Assembly (NCBI GenBank): GCA_017621515.1
Contig: JAGASY010000102.1
Span: forward strand, 1-56,993
Source of the DNA: Bacteroidaceae bacterium
GTDB lineage: Bacteria > Bacteroidota > Bacteroidia > Bacteroidales > Bacteroidaceae
Direction of reading: 5' to 3'
DNA: 56,993 bases
Shown here: one piece after another, positions 8,029 through 17,121 of the stretch
How the letters are laid out: each line of letters opens with the position of its first letter
Position numbering within the stretch: the stretch's first letter is position 1
Notes under the pieces: generated by a model
The model's database searches: none
Told to the model about the DNA's origin: nothing
What the model saw: the letters and a program-made list of their open reading frames with translations, nothing else
Position numbers and translations under genes: made by a program

Positions 8029-10680
8029 ATGAAAAAAATTCTAAAAGCTGTCTGCTTAATGCTATGCATGGCAGCATATCCAGCTCTGGCAGAAGAGACG
8101 GGAAAGGATGATAATAATGCGTATCTGTTCGTATTCCATCAAGACCCAACAAGCAGCCTTTATATGGCAACAAGTATCGACGGATACACCTTTACTGCGC
8201 TTAATAATGCCCAACCCGTAATGTCCGGCGATACTCTCGCCACCCAGCACGGTATCCGTGACCCACATATCTATCAGGGGCCTGACGGAGCCTTTTACCT
8301 TGCAATGACCGACCTGAATCTCCGTGGAAAGGAAATGGGATTCCGTGACACGAAATGGGAACGGGACGAAGACAAGTATGGCTGGGGCAACAACCACGGA
8401 TTCATCCTGATGAAGTCGTACGACCTTATTAACTGGACAAAAAGCGTGGCACATATTGATAAGATATTCCCCGGTCTTGATGTCGGTTGCGCATGGGCTC
8501 CCGAGACAATCTATGATTCAGAGGCGAAAAAAATGATGATTTATTTCACCATGCGACTTGGCAACGGAAAGACAAAACTTTACTATAGCTACACCGATGA
8601 TGACTTTACCACTCTTGTAACCAAGCCTAAGGAACTGTTCAAATATCCAAATTCCAAAGTGCAGATTCTTGATGCAGACATATCACGGATGCCCGACGGT
8701 CGATATTGCCTTATGTATGTGGCGCAGGAGCAGCCCGGTGGAATTAAGATGGCATTCTCCGACAAGATAAATCGGGGATACAAATACTCCGACCAGTGGG
8801 CAGATACCGAGCCCGGTGCTTGTGAGGCTCCCAATGTATGGAAGCGTCACGGCGAGGACAAATGGGTGCTTATGTACGATATATTCAGCGTCAATCCCCA
8901 CAACTTCGGATTTGCCGAAACTGCTGACTTCAAGATTTTCAAAGACCTTGGCCATTTCAACGAAGGTCTGATGAAAACTACCAATTTTACATCTCCCAAG
9001 CATGGCGCAATCATCAGCATAACCAGGGAACAGGCCGACCGGCTTGAAAAGTATTGGGCAGACAAGGTGAGCGTCAATGTGGATTTGACTAAATCGGTAG
9101 AGCCTATGAAGCCCCTATGGGCATGGTTCGGATATGACGAGCCGAACTATACCTATATGAAGGACGGGAAAAAACTCCTTACGGAAATTTCCCGCCTTAG
9201 CCCGGTGCCTGTCAATGTCCGCGCCCATAACCTGTTGACTACTGGTGATGGGGAGGCTGCTCTCAAGTGGGGCTCTACCAATATTTACACCGAAGATAGG
9301 AAAGGACGTCCTGTTTATCAGTGGAACATTGTTGACAGTATTTTTGATACATACGTTGCAAGAGGGATGAGACCTTTGGTGCAGATTGGATTTACCCCAA
9401 AGGCTCTATCTACAAATCCTGAACCCTATCGCCATCATTGGACACCAGATGCAAAATATGATGAAATCTTCACAGGCTGGGCATATCCTCCAAATGACTA
9501 TGACAAATGGCGCGAACTGATTTATCAGTGGGCATATCATTGTAAAGAACGTTATGGTGAGGAAGAAGTTTCCAAATGGTATTGGGAAGTGTGGAACGAA
9601 CCCAATGGGTATCTTCGTGGTTCGTTTGAGGATTATTGCAAGATTTATGATTATGCTGTTGACGGTCTGTTGAGAGCTTTGCCGAATGCTGTAGTAGGCG
9701 GTCCCCATACCACTGGTCCGGGTGGAAAAAGTGCAAGAGAATATTTGAGAAAATTTTTGGAGCATTGTATCAGCGGAACAAACTATGCAACAGGGAAGAA
9801 AGGTTCTCCACTCGGATATATAGGTTTTCATGCCAAAGGAAATCCACGTTTTAACGATGGTAAAGTGATGATGAGCATCAAAGCGCAGCTCAATGATGTT
9901 GATGCCGGCTTAAAGCTTGTCGGTGAATTTCCCGAACTAAAAGAACTGCCTATTATCATCGGAGAGTTTGATCCGGAAGGATGCGCTGCCTGTTCGTCAG
10001 AATACACACCGCAATATAACTATCGTAACGGTACAATGTATTCAAGCACAGTTGCCAACTCATACGCACGGCTTTATGAATTGGCAAGAAAATATAATGC
10101 CAACCTTGTGGGGGCTGTCACGTGGGCTTTTGAGTTTGAGAATCAGCCTTGGTTCGCCGGATTCAGAGATTTGTCAACAAATGGTGTGGCAAAACCTGTA
10201 CTTAATGTCTTCCGTATGTTCGGACAGATGGGTGGCGACATTGTAGAGTCGCAATCAACAGGTATGTTACCAATAGATTCTATAGTCAGGAATGGTGTAA
10301 GAAAACAGCCGGATATAGGCATATTGGCTTCTCGCAATGACAGTCAGGCGGCTGTAATGCTTTGGAATTACCATGACCTCAATGATACAGATGTGGAGCC
10401 AGCTGAAATACAACTTTCAATAAAAACAGGCACAAATGTCGAACGTGTTTTGGTGACTCATTATAGAATAGACTCTGAATATAGCAATTCATATACTAAA
10501 TGGCAAGAGATGGGGTGTCCACAGAATCCCGATGAAAAGCAACTGAAGGAATTGCAGAAAGCTGGTGATTTGCAGACTTTCGGTTCGCCTGTGTGGAAAC
10601 AAGTGTCTGAAGGAATGATAACAGATAGTTTCTTCCTTCCGCGACAAGGAGTTTCTTTCTTGAAAATTGAATTAAAGTAA
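8029..10680 (+). CDS. GH43-GH39 two-domain secreted glycosidase
   Basis: The 883-residue protein has a signal peptide (1-21, PALAEE), an N-terminal GH43-type propeller (about 25-335; motifs HGIRDPHIY, CAWAPETIYD and GACEAPNVW), and a C-terminal GH39-type barrel (about 350-880). In the barrel the acid/base candidate is E524 in WNEPNG and the nucleophile candidate E646 in IIIGEFDPEG. GH39 includes beta-xylosidases and alpha-L-iduronidases; the family cannot be narrowed here. A fusion of the two suggests paired attack on two linkages of one branched glycan in the periplasm or at the cell surface. It is the last enzyme gene before the AraC regulator (42 bp). Confidence 0.88.
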   Translation: MKKILKAVCLMLCMAAYPALAEETGKDDNNAYLFVFHQDPTSSLYMATSIDGYTFTALNNAQPVMSGDTLATQHGIRDPHIYQGPDGAFYLAMTDLNLRGKEMGFRDTKWERDEDKYGWGNNHGFILMKSYDLINWTKSVAHIDKIFPGLDVGCAWAPETIYDSEAKKMMIYFTMRLGNGKTKLYYSYTDDDFTTLVTKPKELFKYPNSKVQILDADISRMPDGRYCLMYVAQEQPGGIKMAFSDKINRGYKYSDQWADTEPGACEAPNVWKRHGEDKWVLMYDIFSVNPHNFGFAETADFKIFKDLGHFNEGLMKTTNFTSPKHGAIISITREQADRLEKYWADKVSVNVDLTKSVEPMKPLWAWFGYDEPNYTYMKDGKKLLTEISRLSPVPVNVRAHNLLTTGDGEAALKWGSTNIYTEDRKGRPVYQWNIVDSIFDTYVARGMRPLVQIGFTPKALSTNPEPYRHHWTPDAKYDEIFTGWAYPPNDYDKWRELIYQWAYHCKERYGEEEVSKWYWEVWNEPNGYLRGSFEDYCKIYDYAVDGLLRALPNAVVGGPHTTGPGGKSAREYLRKFLEHCISGTNYATGKKGSPLGYIGFHAKGNPRFNDGKVMMSIKAQLNDVDAGLKLVGEFPELKELPIIIGEFDPEGCAACSSEYTPQYNYRNGTMYSSTVANSYARLYELARKYNANLVGAVTWAFEFENQPWFAGFRDLSTNGVAKPVLNVFRMFGQMGGDIVESQSTGMLPIDSIVRNGVRKQPDIGILASRNDSQAAVMLWNYHDLNDTDVEPAEIQLSIKTGTNVERVLVTHYRIDSEYSNSYTKWQEMGCPQNPDEKQLKELQKAGDLQTFGSPVWKQVSEGMITDSFFLPRQGVSFLKIELK

Positions 10681-10722
10681 TAAATTTACCTGTCAGGAAT
10701 AAACAATGAATAGCAAGTAACT

Positions 10723-11556
10723 ATGGCAAAAGCAGACAAGGAAGTGCATCAAAACTATCTTAATATCTTTTATCGATGCATCACGGAGAACCACATGATA
10801 TGCCATGATATGGTGGAGGAACACAAGATTGTCTATATTATGTCCGGTAAACTTACATTGCGTGTAGGCAATAGAAAAGTGGAGGTACAAAGTGGACATA
10901 CTGTCTTTGTACGGAAAAATCATCTTGCGAAAGAATACAAACAACAGGGCGATAATGGTGAGCCTTTCAAAGGGTTGTTTTTCCATCTTAATGCTTCTGT
11001 TCTTAGGAAGATAGCAACCGGCATCGAGATTCCTTCTGTCAAAAAGAACGAAGACTTGAAGAAGGAACTGGCTGTGACGCTTGTGCCTCATCCCTTTCTC
11101 AAGGCCTTGTTCTTGTCATTGGATGAATACTTCACTTGTGATTTGCCGATGCCCGAACAGCTTATAAAATCAAAGGTTTATGAGACTGTCGTAATCCTTC
11201 TGCGGCTTATTCCCCAGCTTGCCCCTATTATTTTTGATTTCTCAGAACAATGGAGAGTCGAACTTCAAGATTTTATGGAAAAGAATTTTTTGAGTAACAT
11301 GAGCGTAGAGCAGTTTGCTCATTTTTCGGGAAGAAGTCTTTCGTCATTCAAAAGAGAGTTCCGGGATTTGTTCCATACATCACCACATAGATGGTTGTTA
11401 AACAAAAGGTTAGAATATGCCTACAGTCTCATTTCCGGAAGGAAATGTGAAATTGCAGAAGTGTATCTCAAATCAGGGTTTAAGAACCAAACCCATTTTA
11501 TCACCGTATTCAGGAAAAAGTTCGGAATCACACCTGTTGCTTTGGCAAATCAGTAA
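10723..11556 (+). CDS. AraC family transcriptional regulator
   Basis: This 277-residue protein has an N-terminal cupin-like sensor region (GKLTLRVGNRKVEVQSGHTV near 45-65) and a C-terminal double helix-turn-helix of the AraC/XylS type (about 180-275; LSSFKREF, then IAEVYLKSGFKNQTHFITVF). It follows the GH43-GH39 gene in the same direction and probably controls the reductase-DUF362-glycosidase group; this is inference from position. The start ATG 10723 is the first in frame after a stop. Confidence 0.9.
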   Translation: MAKADKEVHQNYLNIFYRCITENHMICHDMVEEHKIVYIMSGKLTLRVGNRKVEVQSGHTVFVRKNHLAKEYKQQGDNGEPFKGLFFHLNASVLRKIATGIEIPSVKKNEDLKKELAVTLVPHPFLKALFLSLDEYFTCDLPMPEQLIKSKVYETVVILLRLIPQLAPIIFDFSEQWRVELQDFMEKNFLSNMSVEQFAHFSGRSLSSFKREFRDLFHTSPHRWLLNKRLEYAYSLISGRKCEIAEVYLKSGFKNQTHFITVFRKKFGITPVALANQ

Positions 11557-11669
11557 GTGGTGAGGAGGTAAGCGTTCTGTGAGATATGGAGTTCTGTACC
11601 GATAGATTAATTTGATGCAGTTATCTTGCTTTTATAAGAAAATAGTTTTAACACTCCAAACTAATTTCT

Positions 11670-11677
11670 TATCTTTG
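11670..11677 (+). promoter_or_regulatory. -7 box upstream of tRNA-Arg
   Basis: TATCTTTG fits TAnnTTTG and lies 36 bp before the mature tRNA. The upstream partner is weak. Confidence 0.5.
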
Positions 11678-11712
11678 CAGTGCAGTAGATATAAGTGAAT
11701 GTCTGCGGATGC

Positions 11713-11784
11713 GCCTTCATAGTTCAATGGATAGAACAAATCTCTCCTAAAGATTAGATCTGAGTTCGATTCTCAGTGGAGGTA
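11713..11784 (+). tRNA. tRNA-Arg (anticodon CCU)
   Basis: The 72-base cloverleaf folds fully. Acceptor GCCTTCA pairs with TGGAGGT (two G-U pairs), D stem GTTC/GAAC, anticodon stem AATCT/AGATT with loop CTCCTAA (anticodon CCT), and T stem CTGAG/CTCAG with loop TTCGATT. The discriminator is A. CCA is not encoded. It decodes AGG. A strong terminator follows directly. Confidence 0.95.
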
Positions 11785-11787
11785 CCG

Positions 11788-11840
11788 AAACGTCTTCCGA
11801 AAGTTTGACAATAAACTTTCAGAAGACGTTTTTTTTGTTT
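11788..11840 (+). terminator. Terminator after tRNA-Arg
   Basis: The arms AAACGTCTTCCGAAAGTTT (11788-11806) and AAACTTTCAGAAGACGTTT (11813-11831) form a long stem with a short loop, followed by a T run. It may also serve the opposite-strand DUF2851 gene, whose stop is at 11848. Confidence 0.9.
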
Positions 11841-11847
11841 CAATTTC

Positions 11848-13173
11848 TTATTTTTCCTCCTCTCTCAGCAGTCCGGGATTCTGCTTGATAAATTCATATC
11901 CGAACCGGCAACGAAGACAGTTGTGCGGCTCACAATAATTATGGGTTAGCTGTATGAGTGCCTGTGAGTCGGCGGCAGATTCACATTTCACTCCGGCATC
12001 GAGCCACATACGCGTGATATAGTTGTTCTCAGTTTTTATCTCTTCCAGAATGCGGAGGGCGCGTTCACACAGTTTTTCTTCATTTTTGTAGCGTCCGTAT
12101 GCAAAAAGCAGTGGCACAACGGTGTTGATGGCAATGAGATTGAGCGAGGCTTCAGACAGACATTTGTCCGTTTCCGGCGATGTGGCAGAAGCAAAAGTGT
12201 AGTGAGTATGCCAGTATTTGCTCACATGCGTTTGCATCAAATCATATATTTCCATTCTGCTTTCGGCATTTAACAGGCGCGACAGGTTGATGCGCTGTTC
12301 ATGATACAGAGCCGCGAGCTGTGCAATTCTCACATGAGGGAAGTTTTGAGGGCGAAGTCTCATGAACCGCCAGATGCTTGAAGGTACAGGAGTAAGAGAG
12401 AATTTCTGTTTCATGTACCGGTATTCGTGGTTCAGACGAGTGAAATATTCATCGTCCGAAATAAGTGCGTGGTGTTTGTCGTGCGCGGCTTTGCTGTCAA
12501 GCAGTCCCGCCTGTCCGAAGAAGATAGCTTCAATCTGGAACAAATCGTCCCTGTGTTTGCCGCAGGCTGTGAGCGGAACGGACTTTGCCCACTGCTCAAA
12601 GGCATCCCCATTGATGCCGAACCCGAAGTTGCGTGCAAGAGTGACGAAGAACGTCGTTTCCCAGTCCTTTCCGAGCATTTCCCTTCTGGACATTATCTGT
12701 TGTGTACGCTGTTCCAGACGTTCCACTTGCAGGGAAGACATCCATGTATGTATCATGAAGCGCGACAGGTTGCAGACAACCTCCTTGCATCTCGGACGCT
12801 GCTCCGAGCGCACCAGCTCGTCATAGTTTGACTTGATGTATGCAGGAGGTTCCAGACGCAGCTGCGGCATCGGCGAACCGTCAGGGTAGGGTATGGCACA
12901 GTCTATGTCGGAGGCTATGTGCAGGATGGTGTTGGTATATGCCGCATCCTTGTCATGCCCGTGTCTGAACCAGTCGCTTGAGCGGACATGTATTTCCACA
13001 TTGCCGACCCATAGCGTTCCTCCAATCTTTACTTTCGCATTCAGGAAATCTGCTCCTGCATTGCTGTTGTGTATTCCCGGATTTATCACCTCGACTTCTT
13101 TCCCCTCTGTGGTGTATAGTGTGCGGAGTGGAAAAATCTTGTGCTTCCATACGTAGTGTAGCAGTTGCTCCAT
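11848..13173 (-). CDS. DUF2851 family protein
   Basis: A 441-residue soluble protein of the DUF2851 family, which I know mainly from Bacteroidetes. Family features visible are the start MEQLLHYVWKHKIFP, the segment NPGIHNSNAGADFLNA near 50, and the cysteine cluster CEPHNCLRC near the C terminus, which could bind a metal. The frame is open to 13236, but homologues start at the MEQLL methionine, so I place the start at 13173. The function is unknown. It is divergent from the ECF sigma operon at 13373. Confidence 0.85.
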   Translation of the reverse strand: MEQLLHYVWKHKIFPLRTLYTTEGKEVEVINPGIHNSNAGADFLNAKVKIGGTLWVGNVEIHVRSSDWFRHGHDKDAAYTNTILHIASDIDCAIPYPDGSPMPQLRLEPPAYIKSNYDELVRSEQRPRCKEVVCNLSRFMIHTWMSSLQVERLEQRTQQIMSRREMLGKDWETTFFVTLARNFGFGINGDAFEQWAKSVPLTACGKHRDDLFQIEAIFFGQAGLLDSKAAHDKHHALISDDEYFTRLNHEYRYMKQKFSLTPVPSSIWRFMRLRPQNFPHVRIAQLAALYHEQRINLSRLLNAESRMEIYDLMQTHVSKYWHTHYTFASATSPETDKCLSEASLNLIAINTVVPLLFAYGRYKNEEKLCERALRILEEIKTENNYITRMWLDAGVKCESAADSQALIQLTHNYCEPHNCLRCRFGYEFIKQNPGLLREEEK

Positions 13174-13246
13174 AGTGTGCTTCTCCCCTTTCTTTATTAT
13201 ATGAGGTGTTCCATAAATTAGTTTCTTTATCGACACCCTTTTGCTG

Positions 13247-13254
13247 CAAATTTA
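13247..13254 (-). promoter_or_regulatory. Possible -7 box for DUF2851 gene
   Basis: On the minus strand TAAATTTG fits TAnnTTTG, about 74 bp before the chosen start, which supports the shorter protein. Confidence 0.45.
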
Positions 13255-13372
13255 CGGAACTTTTTGGGAAACAGACCTTTTTGCAGCTTTTTTTCAAAAA
13301 ATGTGGTAATTTAGTCACAAAATTCTGTCCCCTGCGTCTATAATAATAGCGAGACAGTTCAAAACAAACATA

Positions 13373-13861
13373 ATGACAGAGAAAGAATACAAGGATGAGG
13401 TGAGGCGGCTTCACGGCAGACTGATTGCCAAAGCCGTGAGCATCTTGGGCAATGAGGCTGACGCGGAAGACGTGGTGCAGGACGCATTGCTGAAGCTTTG
13501 GCAGATGCACGAGGACATGCGTCCGCCGTTGCAGGCTCTTGCTTTGGTCATTGTGCGCAACTTGAGCATTGACCGTTTGCGGCGCAGATGTCCGGATTGC
13601 AATGTGGAGGGAACGGACATACGCGACACGGTGTATTCTACTGAGGAAGATGAACGAATCGAGCGAATGATGGCGGTGGTGAACACATTACCCGGATTGC
13701 AGCAGACCATACTCAGGCTTCGGCATATAGAGGGTATGGAAATGGCGCAGATTGCCGAGCTTGTGGGCAGTACGGAGGTTGCAGTACGAAAAGCACTGAG
13801 CAGGGCGAGAATGAGAGTAAAAGACAGATATACGGATTTGAGAAAGGGAAAAAAGATATAG
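13373..13861 (+). CDS. ECF sigma factor (module 1)
   Basis: A 162-residue sigma-70 family factor with region 2 (NEADAEDVVQDALLKLW, about 26-42) and region 4 (LPGLQQTILRLRHIEGMEM, then a helix-turn-helix to about 155) and no region 1 or 3, as in extracytoplasmic function sigma factors. A membrane-anchored protein with anti-sigma layout follows after 11 bp, and two exported proteins after that; they are the likely regulated output. No TAnnTTTG box is seen upstream, which fits autoregulation from its own promoter type (inferred). Confidence 0.9.
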   Translation: MTEKEYKDEVRRLHGRLIAKAVSILGNEADAEDVVQDALLKLWQMHEDMRPPLQALALVIVRNLSIDRLRRRCPDCNVEGTDIRDTVYSTEEDERIERMMAVVNTLPGLQQTILRLRHIEGMEMAQIAELVGSTEVAVRKALSRARMRVKDRYTDLRKGKKI

Positions 13862-13872
13862 GAGACGGATGT

Positions 13873-14457
13873 ATGGACAGTAGATATTCGGAATCAGAAA
13901 TCAAGAAATTGATAGAGCGGTTTATGGAAGGTGATACTTCTCTCGAAGAGGAACACCGGCTCTACGACTTCTTCACTCGTGAGGATGTTCCCGATTCGCT
14001 TGTGGAATATAAGGATATGTTTGCCGACTTTGCGGCGATAGAGTGCGGCAATGATGTGAGTACGGTGGCTGAAACTTCTGTGCATGAAGATGGCGGTTTG
14101 CAATGTGTGCAGACGAACAGACCGCTACACCGTATAAGTATGGGCAGCTTCAGAAAATGGGCTGTTGCTGCCGCTGCTTCAATTGTGGTTGTACTGGGAA
14201 CTTCGCTCTTGTACGACCATTACGAAGAGGAGAGGCTGGAACGGATGTATGGCGGCAGTTACATGGTGGTGAACGGCACACGTATTGACAATCTGAGGGA
14301 GATGCAGCCGGAAATAGAAAATGTGCTTGCTCATGCCGACGAGATAGAAAACAGGTTGATGGCAAGCGAAAGAATCAGAATGGCAGAGCAGACTGTGCTG
14401 AACGGTATCGCCGATGAGGCCGAACGGGAGAGAATCAGACGGATATTGGATGAATGA
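13873..14457 (+). CDS. Probable anti-sigma factor (module 1)
   Basis: The 194-residue product starts with an acidic helical region typical of Bacteroidetes anti-sigma or sigma-adjacent proteins (SEIKKLIERFMEGDTSLEEE near 10-30, then FFTREDVP), followed by one membrane segment (about 97-113, AVAAAASIVVVLGTSLLY) and a periplasmic helical tail. It lies 11 bp behind the sigma gene and the same N-terminal layout recurs at 42939 and 47987, which makes the assignment plausible. I see no zinc-binding HxxxCxxC motif. Confidence 0.72.
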   Translation: MDSRYSESEIKKLIERFMEGDTSLEEEHRLYDFFTREDVPDSLVEYKDMFADFAAIECGNDVSTVAETSVHEDGGLQCVQTNRPLHRISMGSFRKWAVAAAASIVVVLGTSLLYDHYEEERLERMYGGSYMVVNGTRIDNLREMQPEIENVLAHADEIENRLMASERIRMAEQTVLNGIADEAERERIRRILDE

Positions 14458-14541
14458 ATGGAGAAGTTCCGTGCAGCTTCATGCGAAGTCGCCCGATGTT
14501 TTTGGAATGTAGGAATAAATAAAGATATAAAAAGAAACGGT

Positions 14542-14937
14542 ATGAGACGATGGGTAATATTGACACTTGTGTTCTTTGGCATGGTCATAAATGGCAATGC
14601 ACAGAACAAAATAGATGAGATTGTGGAAGATTTCTCTGCACCGGGTACTTCCACGTTCTCTTCTGTGGTAGAGCGGAATCCGAAGACGCGTAAAGTGGTG
14701 AAAGTGGTGAAGGTCTTGCAGTTGGCTAATATCTCCGGATTTCCAGCCATTAAAGATGCTTTTGACGAGGAGGGAAAGAACGGTAATCTGCTGACACAGA
14801 CAGACCGTGAGACAACTACTGTCACCATTACGCAGGAGAATAAAAGTGAGATACGCATCTACTCGTTCAGTTATGAAACGAGGACAAAGCGGAACGGTGT
14901 GGTGACAATTATCATCAAGTATAAAAAGAACAACTAA
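14542..14937 (+). CDS. Small exported protein, DUF5024-like
   Basis: The 131-residue product has a signal peptide (MRRWVILTLVFFGMVINGNA, then Q) and a compact domain with the repeat KTRKVVKVVKVLQL. It resembles small exported proteins that follow ECF modules in Bacteroidetes (DUF5024 type, from memory). An in-frame ATG at 14458 overlaps the previous stop, but would place 28 charged residues before the signal peptide, so I prefer 14542. Function unknown. Confidence 0.65.
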   Translation: MRRWVILTLVFFGMVINGNAQNKIDEIVEDFSAPGTSTFSSVVERNPKTRKVVKVVKVLQLANISGFPAIKDAFDEEGKNGNLLTQTDRETTTVTITQENKSEIRIYSFSYETRTKRNGVVTIIIKYKKNN

Positions 14938-14951
14938 AAAAACAGACAAAT

Positions 14952-15848
14952 ATGAAAACAATTTTATCGTTGGTTTGCGCCGTGTTCATCGCCCTTTCGG
15001 CAAATGCGCGCAAGGTGGAGTGGATGTTCGATGCAACAGATTTTACCGCCATCAATGCGGCTACTCTCTATGTCAAATATACACAAGGTAACCGATACAG
15101 TGTCAAGGTGAGGGTAGAAGAAAAATATGCAGACCGTGTAGAACTGAGTGTGAGTGGCAAGACATTGCAGTTGAAGTTTCGAGACCACGGAGAAGGCGGA
15201 TTCAGTTGGGAAGATTCGCTGAATGTGTGTGTGGAAGTGACGAGTCCTGTGCTCACGGAAGTGAAGTGTACCGGACTTGCGGTCTTTCGCTCAAACGATA
15301 TAAATGTATCGGAGGATTTCAGTGTGGATATGAGTGGGGCTACTAAAATACTGCTTGGTAATGTGTCTTGCCGTACTTGCCATTTCTCTGTGTCAGGAGT
15401 ATCGGTGATGGATGTGGGCAATGTGAAGACTAAAGGGGCTGTCGTGCTCTCTTCTACAGGTGCTTCTGCGATGAACATCAAGCATCTGGAATCTGTAGAT
15501 AATGTGTCTTTCGACTGTTCCGGTGCATCAAAATCCGAGGTGAGCTTTAAAGTCCGCGACATTGATTCCAAGATAAGCGGAGCTGCAAAAGTAAAGATGA
15601 AAGCCGATGCAAGAGATATGGATATGAATGTGTCCGGTGCTGCAAAGTTGGAACTTGGTTTTACCGGTGAGAAGATGGTGGTAGGCAGTTCCGGTGCCTC
15701 CGTACTGAATCTGGATGTTGATTGCAAGATGATTCGTGCCACCAATAGCGGTGCCAATGTGTTTTCTATAGCCGGAACGACCGATGATATTAAGGTGGAG
15801 TGCAGTGGAGTTGCACGTATCAATACAACCAAGCTAAATCGGTTCTGA
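14952..15848 (+). CDS. Head GIN domain (DUF2807) exported protein
   Basis: A 298-residue protein with a signal peptide (1-19, LSANA) and a long region of short beta-strand repeats rich in SGA/SGAA motifs (for example SGATKILLG, SGASKSEV, SGAAKVKM, SGAAKLELG), the pattern of the auto-transporter-like DUF2807 beta-helix. It closes the ECF module operon, 14 bp after the DUF5024-like gene. Probably located in the periplasm or outer membrane; role unknown, perhaps envelope stress. Confidence 0.82.
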   Translation: MKTILSLVCAVFIALSANARKVEWMFDATDFTAINAATLYVKYTQGNRYSVKVRVEEKYADRVELSVSGKTLQLKFRDHGEGGFSWEDSLNVCVEVTSPVLTEVKCTGLAVFRSNDINVSEDFSVDMSGATKILLGNVSCRTCHFSVSGVSVMDVGNVKTKGAVVLSSTGASAMNIKHLESVDNVSFDCSGASKSEVSFKVRDIDSKISGAAKVKMKADARDMDMNVSGAAKLELGFTGEKMVVGSSGASVLNLDVDCKMIRATNSGANVFSIAGTTDDIKVECSGVARINTTKLNRF

Positions 15849-15864
15849 ATAAGAATGGTTTTTA

Positions 15865-16050
15865 AGTGGTTGTTTTCAACAGACTCCTCATGTGTTTAGT
15901 AGATGATTTGTGGGTGTATTCACAGACTTCTATTGTTTTATTAAGCAAATATCTTCAACAGACTTACTTAATATACGGAGGAGTCTGTTGGGAACAACCA
16001 CGAATCAATTACATAAACAACAGAGAGGAGTTTGTCGAAGATACCTGCTA
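15865..16050. repeat. Inverted half-site module next to copy B
   Basis: Several half-sites occur in both directions: AGTGGTTGTTTTCAACAGAC at 15865, a GTGGGTGTATTCACAGAC near 15910, TCTTCAACAGACTTAC near 15950, and inverted ones ending CAACCAC (about 15975-16005) and at 16022-16048. Each pair encloses a different inner sequence. The module lies 25-27 bp from the right end of copy B, as in the other copies. Confidence 0.8.
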
Positions 16051-16074
16051 AAAGCATACAAAACCGAGTTTTTC

Positions 16075-16869
16075 AAAATGACAAAATGATATTTTCGCCC
16101 AAAATGAAGATTTAACACTTGAAGCGATTTTTTGCCGGCGGCAAAGAGACGAAAAATTTGTATCGAAGACAACATATTGATAATCAGTAAGATATAATTT
16201 TATGAAAAATACTCAAAAAAACGTGCTGGATGCAATTTTTCGATAAATTTGAATATTCTGATAATTCTTTGATTATTAACACATTATAATCAACCTCACC
16301 ATTTTTACCCCCAAATACCACCTTGGAGTCATTCATTTTTAAATTCTTGTTTCGACACTCTTTCAAGGTGGCGAATTACATGTTTCTTAACATTTCAGCA
16401 GGACTCCGCTGTCTTTTTTCCCGCGACCTAATGCTTTTTCAAAAAATCTACGCTGAAAATTTCTCCAAACTACTAAGTTTTTAAAATTGTAGCGCACTGC
16501 AAATAAAATTACAGTGCGCCGCGAAGAAAAAAACAGTGCGCTGAAAATTCGCGCACTTTGTAGATTTTTCAAAACAACTCTTCGCCGAAGATGAATAAAT
16601 GTAAAAGAACCGTCAAAAACGAAACACTATTTCACATTTCAAAGGGTCTTTGGAAAATGCGCGTAGAATCCCCGTTTTCCAACAAAAGTTCGGCGCGCTT
16701 CATTTTGACGCGTGCCAGAGAGCTTGGAATTTTAACATTTGGTAAAATCAAAAAGAAAGTATTTTTATAGTGAATATGTAGATATAAAACTAAAACGGTT
16801 AAAATATTGACATTTTGTCAAAACCGAACACCCCTCCAAAAAACGATGTCAAAAATTTTTTTATGGGGT
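16075..16869 (-). repeat. Long intergenic repeat, copy B
   Basis: A complete 795-bp copy in the orientation opposite to A and E. On the plus strand it runs from ATGACAAAATGATATTTTCG through the hairpin TTTGCCGGCGGCAAA (16131-16145), a terminator-like hairpin (16215-16240), the palindrome array (16490-16543) and the near-invariant block CATTTTGACGCGTGCCAGA (from about 16701) to AAAATTTTTTTATGGGG. Distance from the array edge (16543) to the right end (16075) is 468 bp. The whole 15849-17121 gap between the module 1 operon and the DUF362 gene is this element, its half-site module and a promoter. Confidence 0.9.
16490..16543. repeat. 22-bp phased palindrome array, copy B
   Basis: Units TAGCGCACTG (16490), CAGTGCGCCG (16512) and CAGTGCGCTG (16534) are 22 bp apart. 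A half unit, CGCTG at 16451-16455, sits in phase where copy C still has a whole one, so the array has decayed in place rather than contracted. TACTAAG-type inverted flanks border it. Confidence 0.85.
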
Positions 16870-17032
16870 ATAAAACCGCCCTAATTTAGCCCTGCAAATT
16901 TGGGCGACGGCAATGCGCTGAAATCAGACATTTCTGCCTGATTGTGTCGGGTTCGCGTTCACAGAACCTCTTTGCCTGTGTTTTTCTGCACTCAAACCGT
17001 AAAAAGGGTTGTTTAATCCGTAATCGGTATTA

Positions 17033-17062
17033 TTGGATATTTAATTATTAACCATATCTTTG
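17033..17062 (+). promoter_or_regulatory. Promoter for DUF362-TonB receptor operon
   Basis: TTG (17033-17035), then 19 bp, then TATCTTTG (17055-17062): a full match to the Bacteroidetes layout. The start codon is 60 bp downstream. Confidence 0.7.
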
Positions 17063-17121
17063 TATCATCATAAATGTATATATGATGAGTGTTTAACAAC
17101 CCAATAAAACGACAGATTTAT

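Noticed and set aside
14458..14541. Upstream start for the DUF5024-like protein
   Set aside because: It would put 28 charged residues before an otherwise perfect signal peptide.
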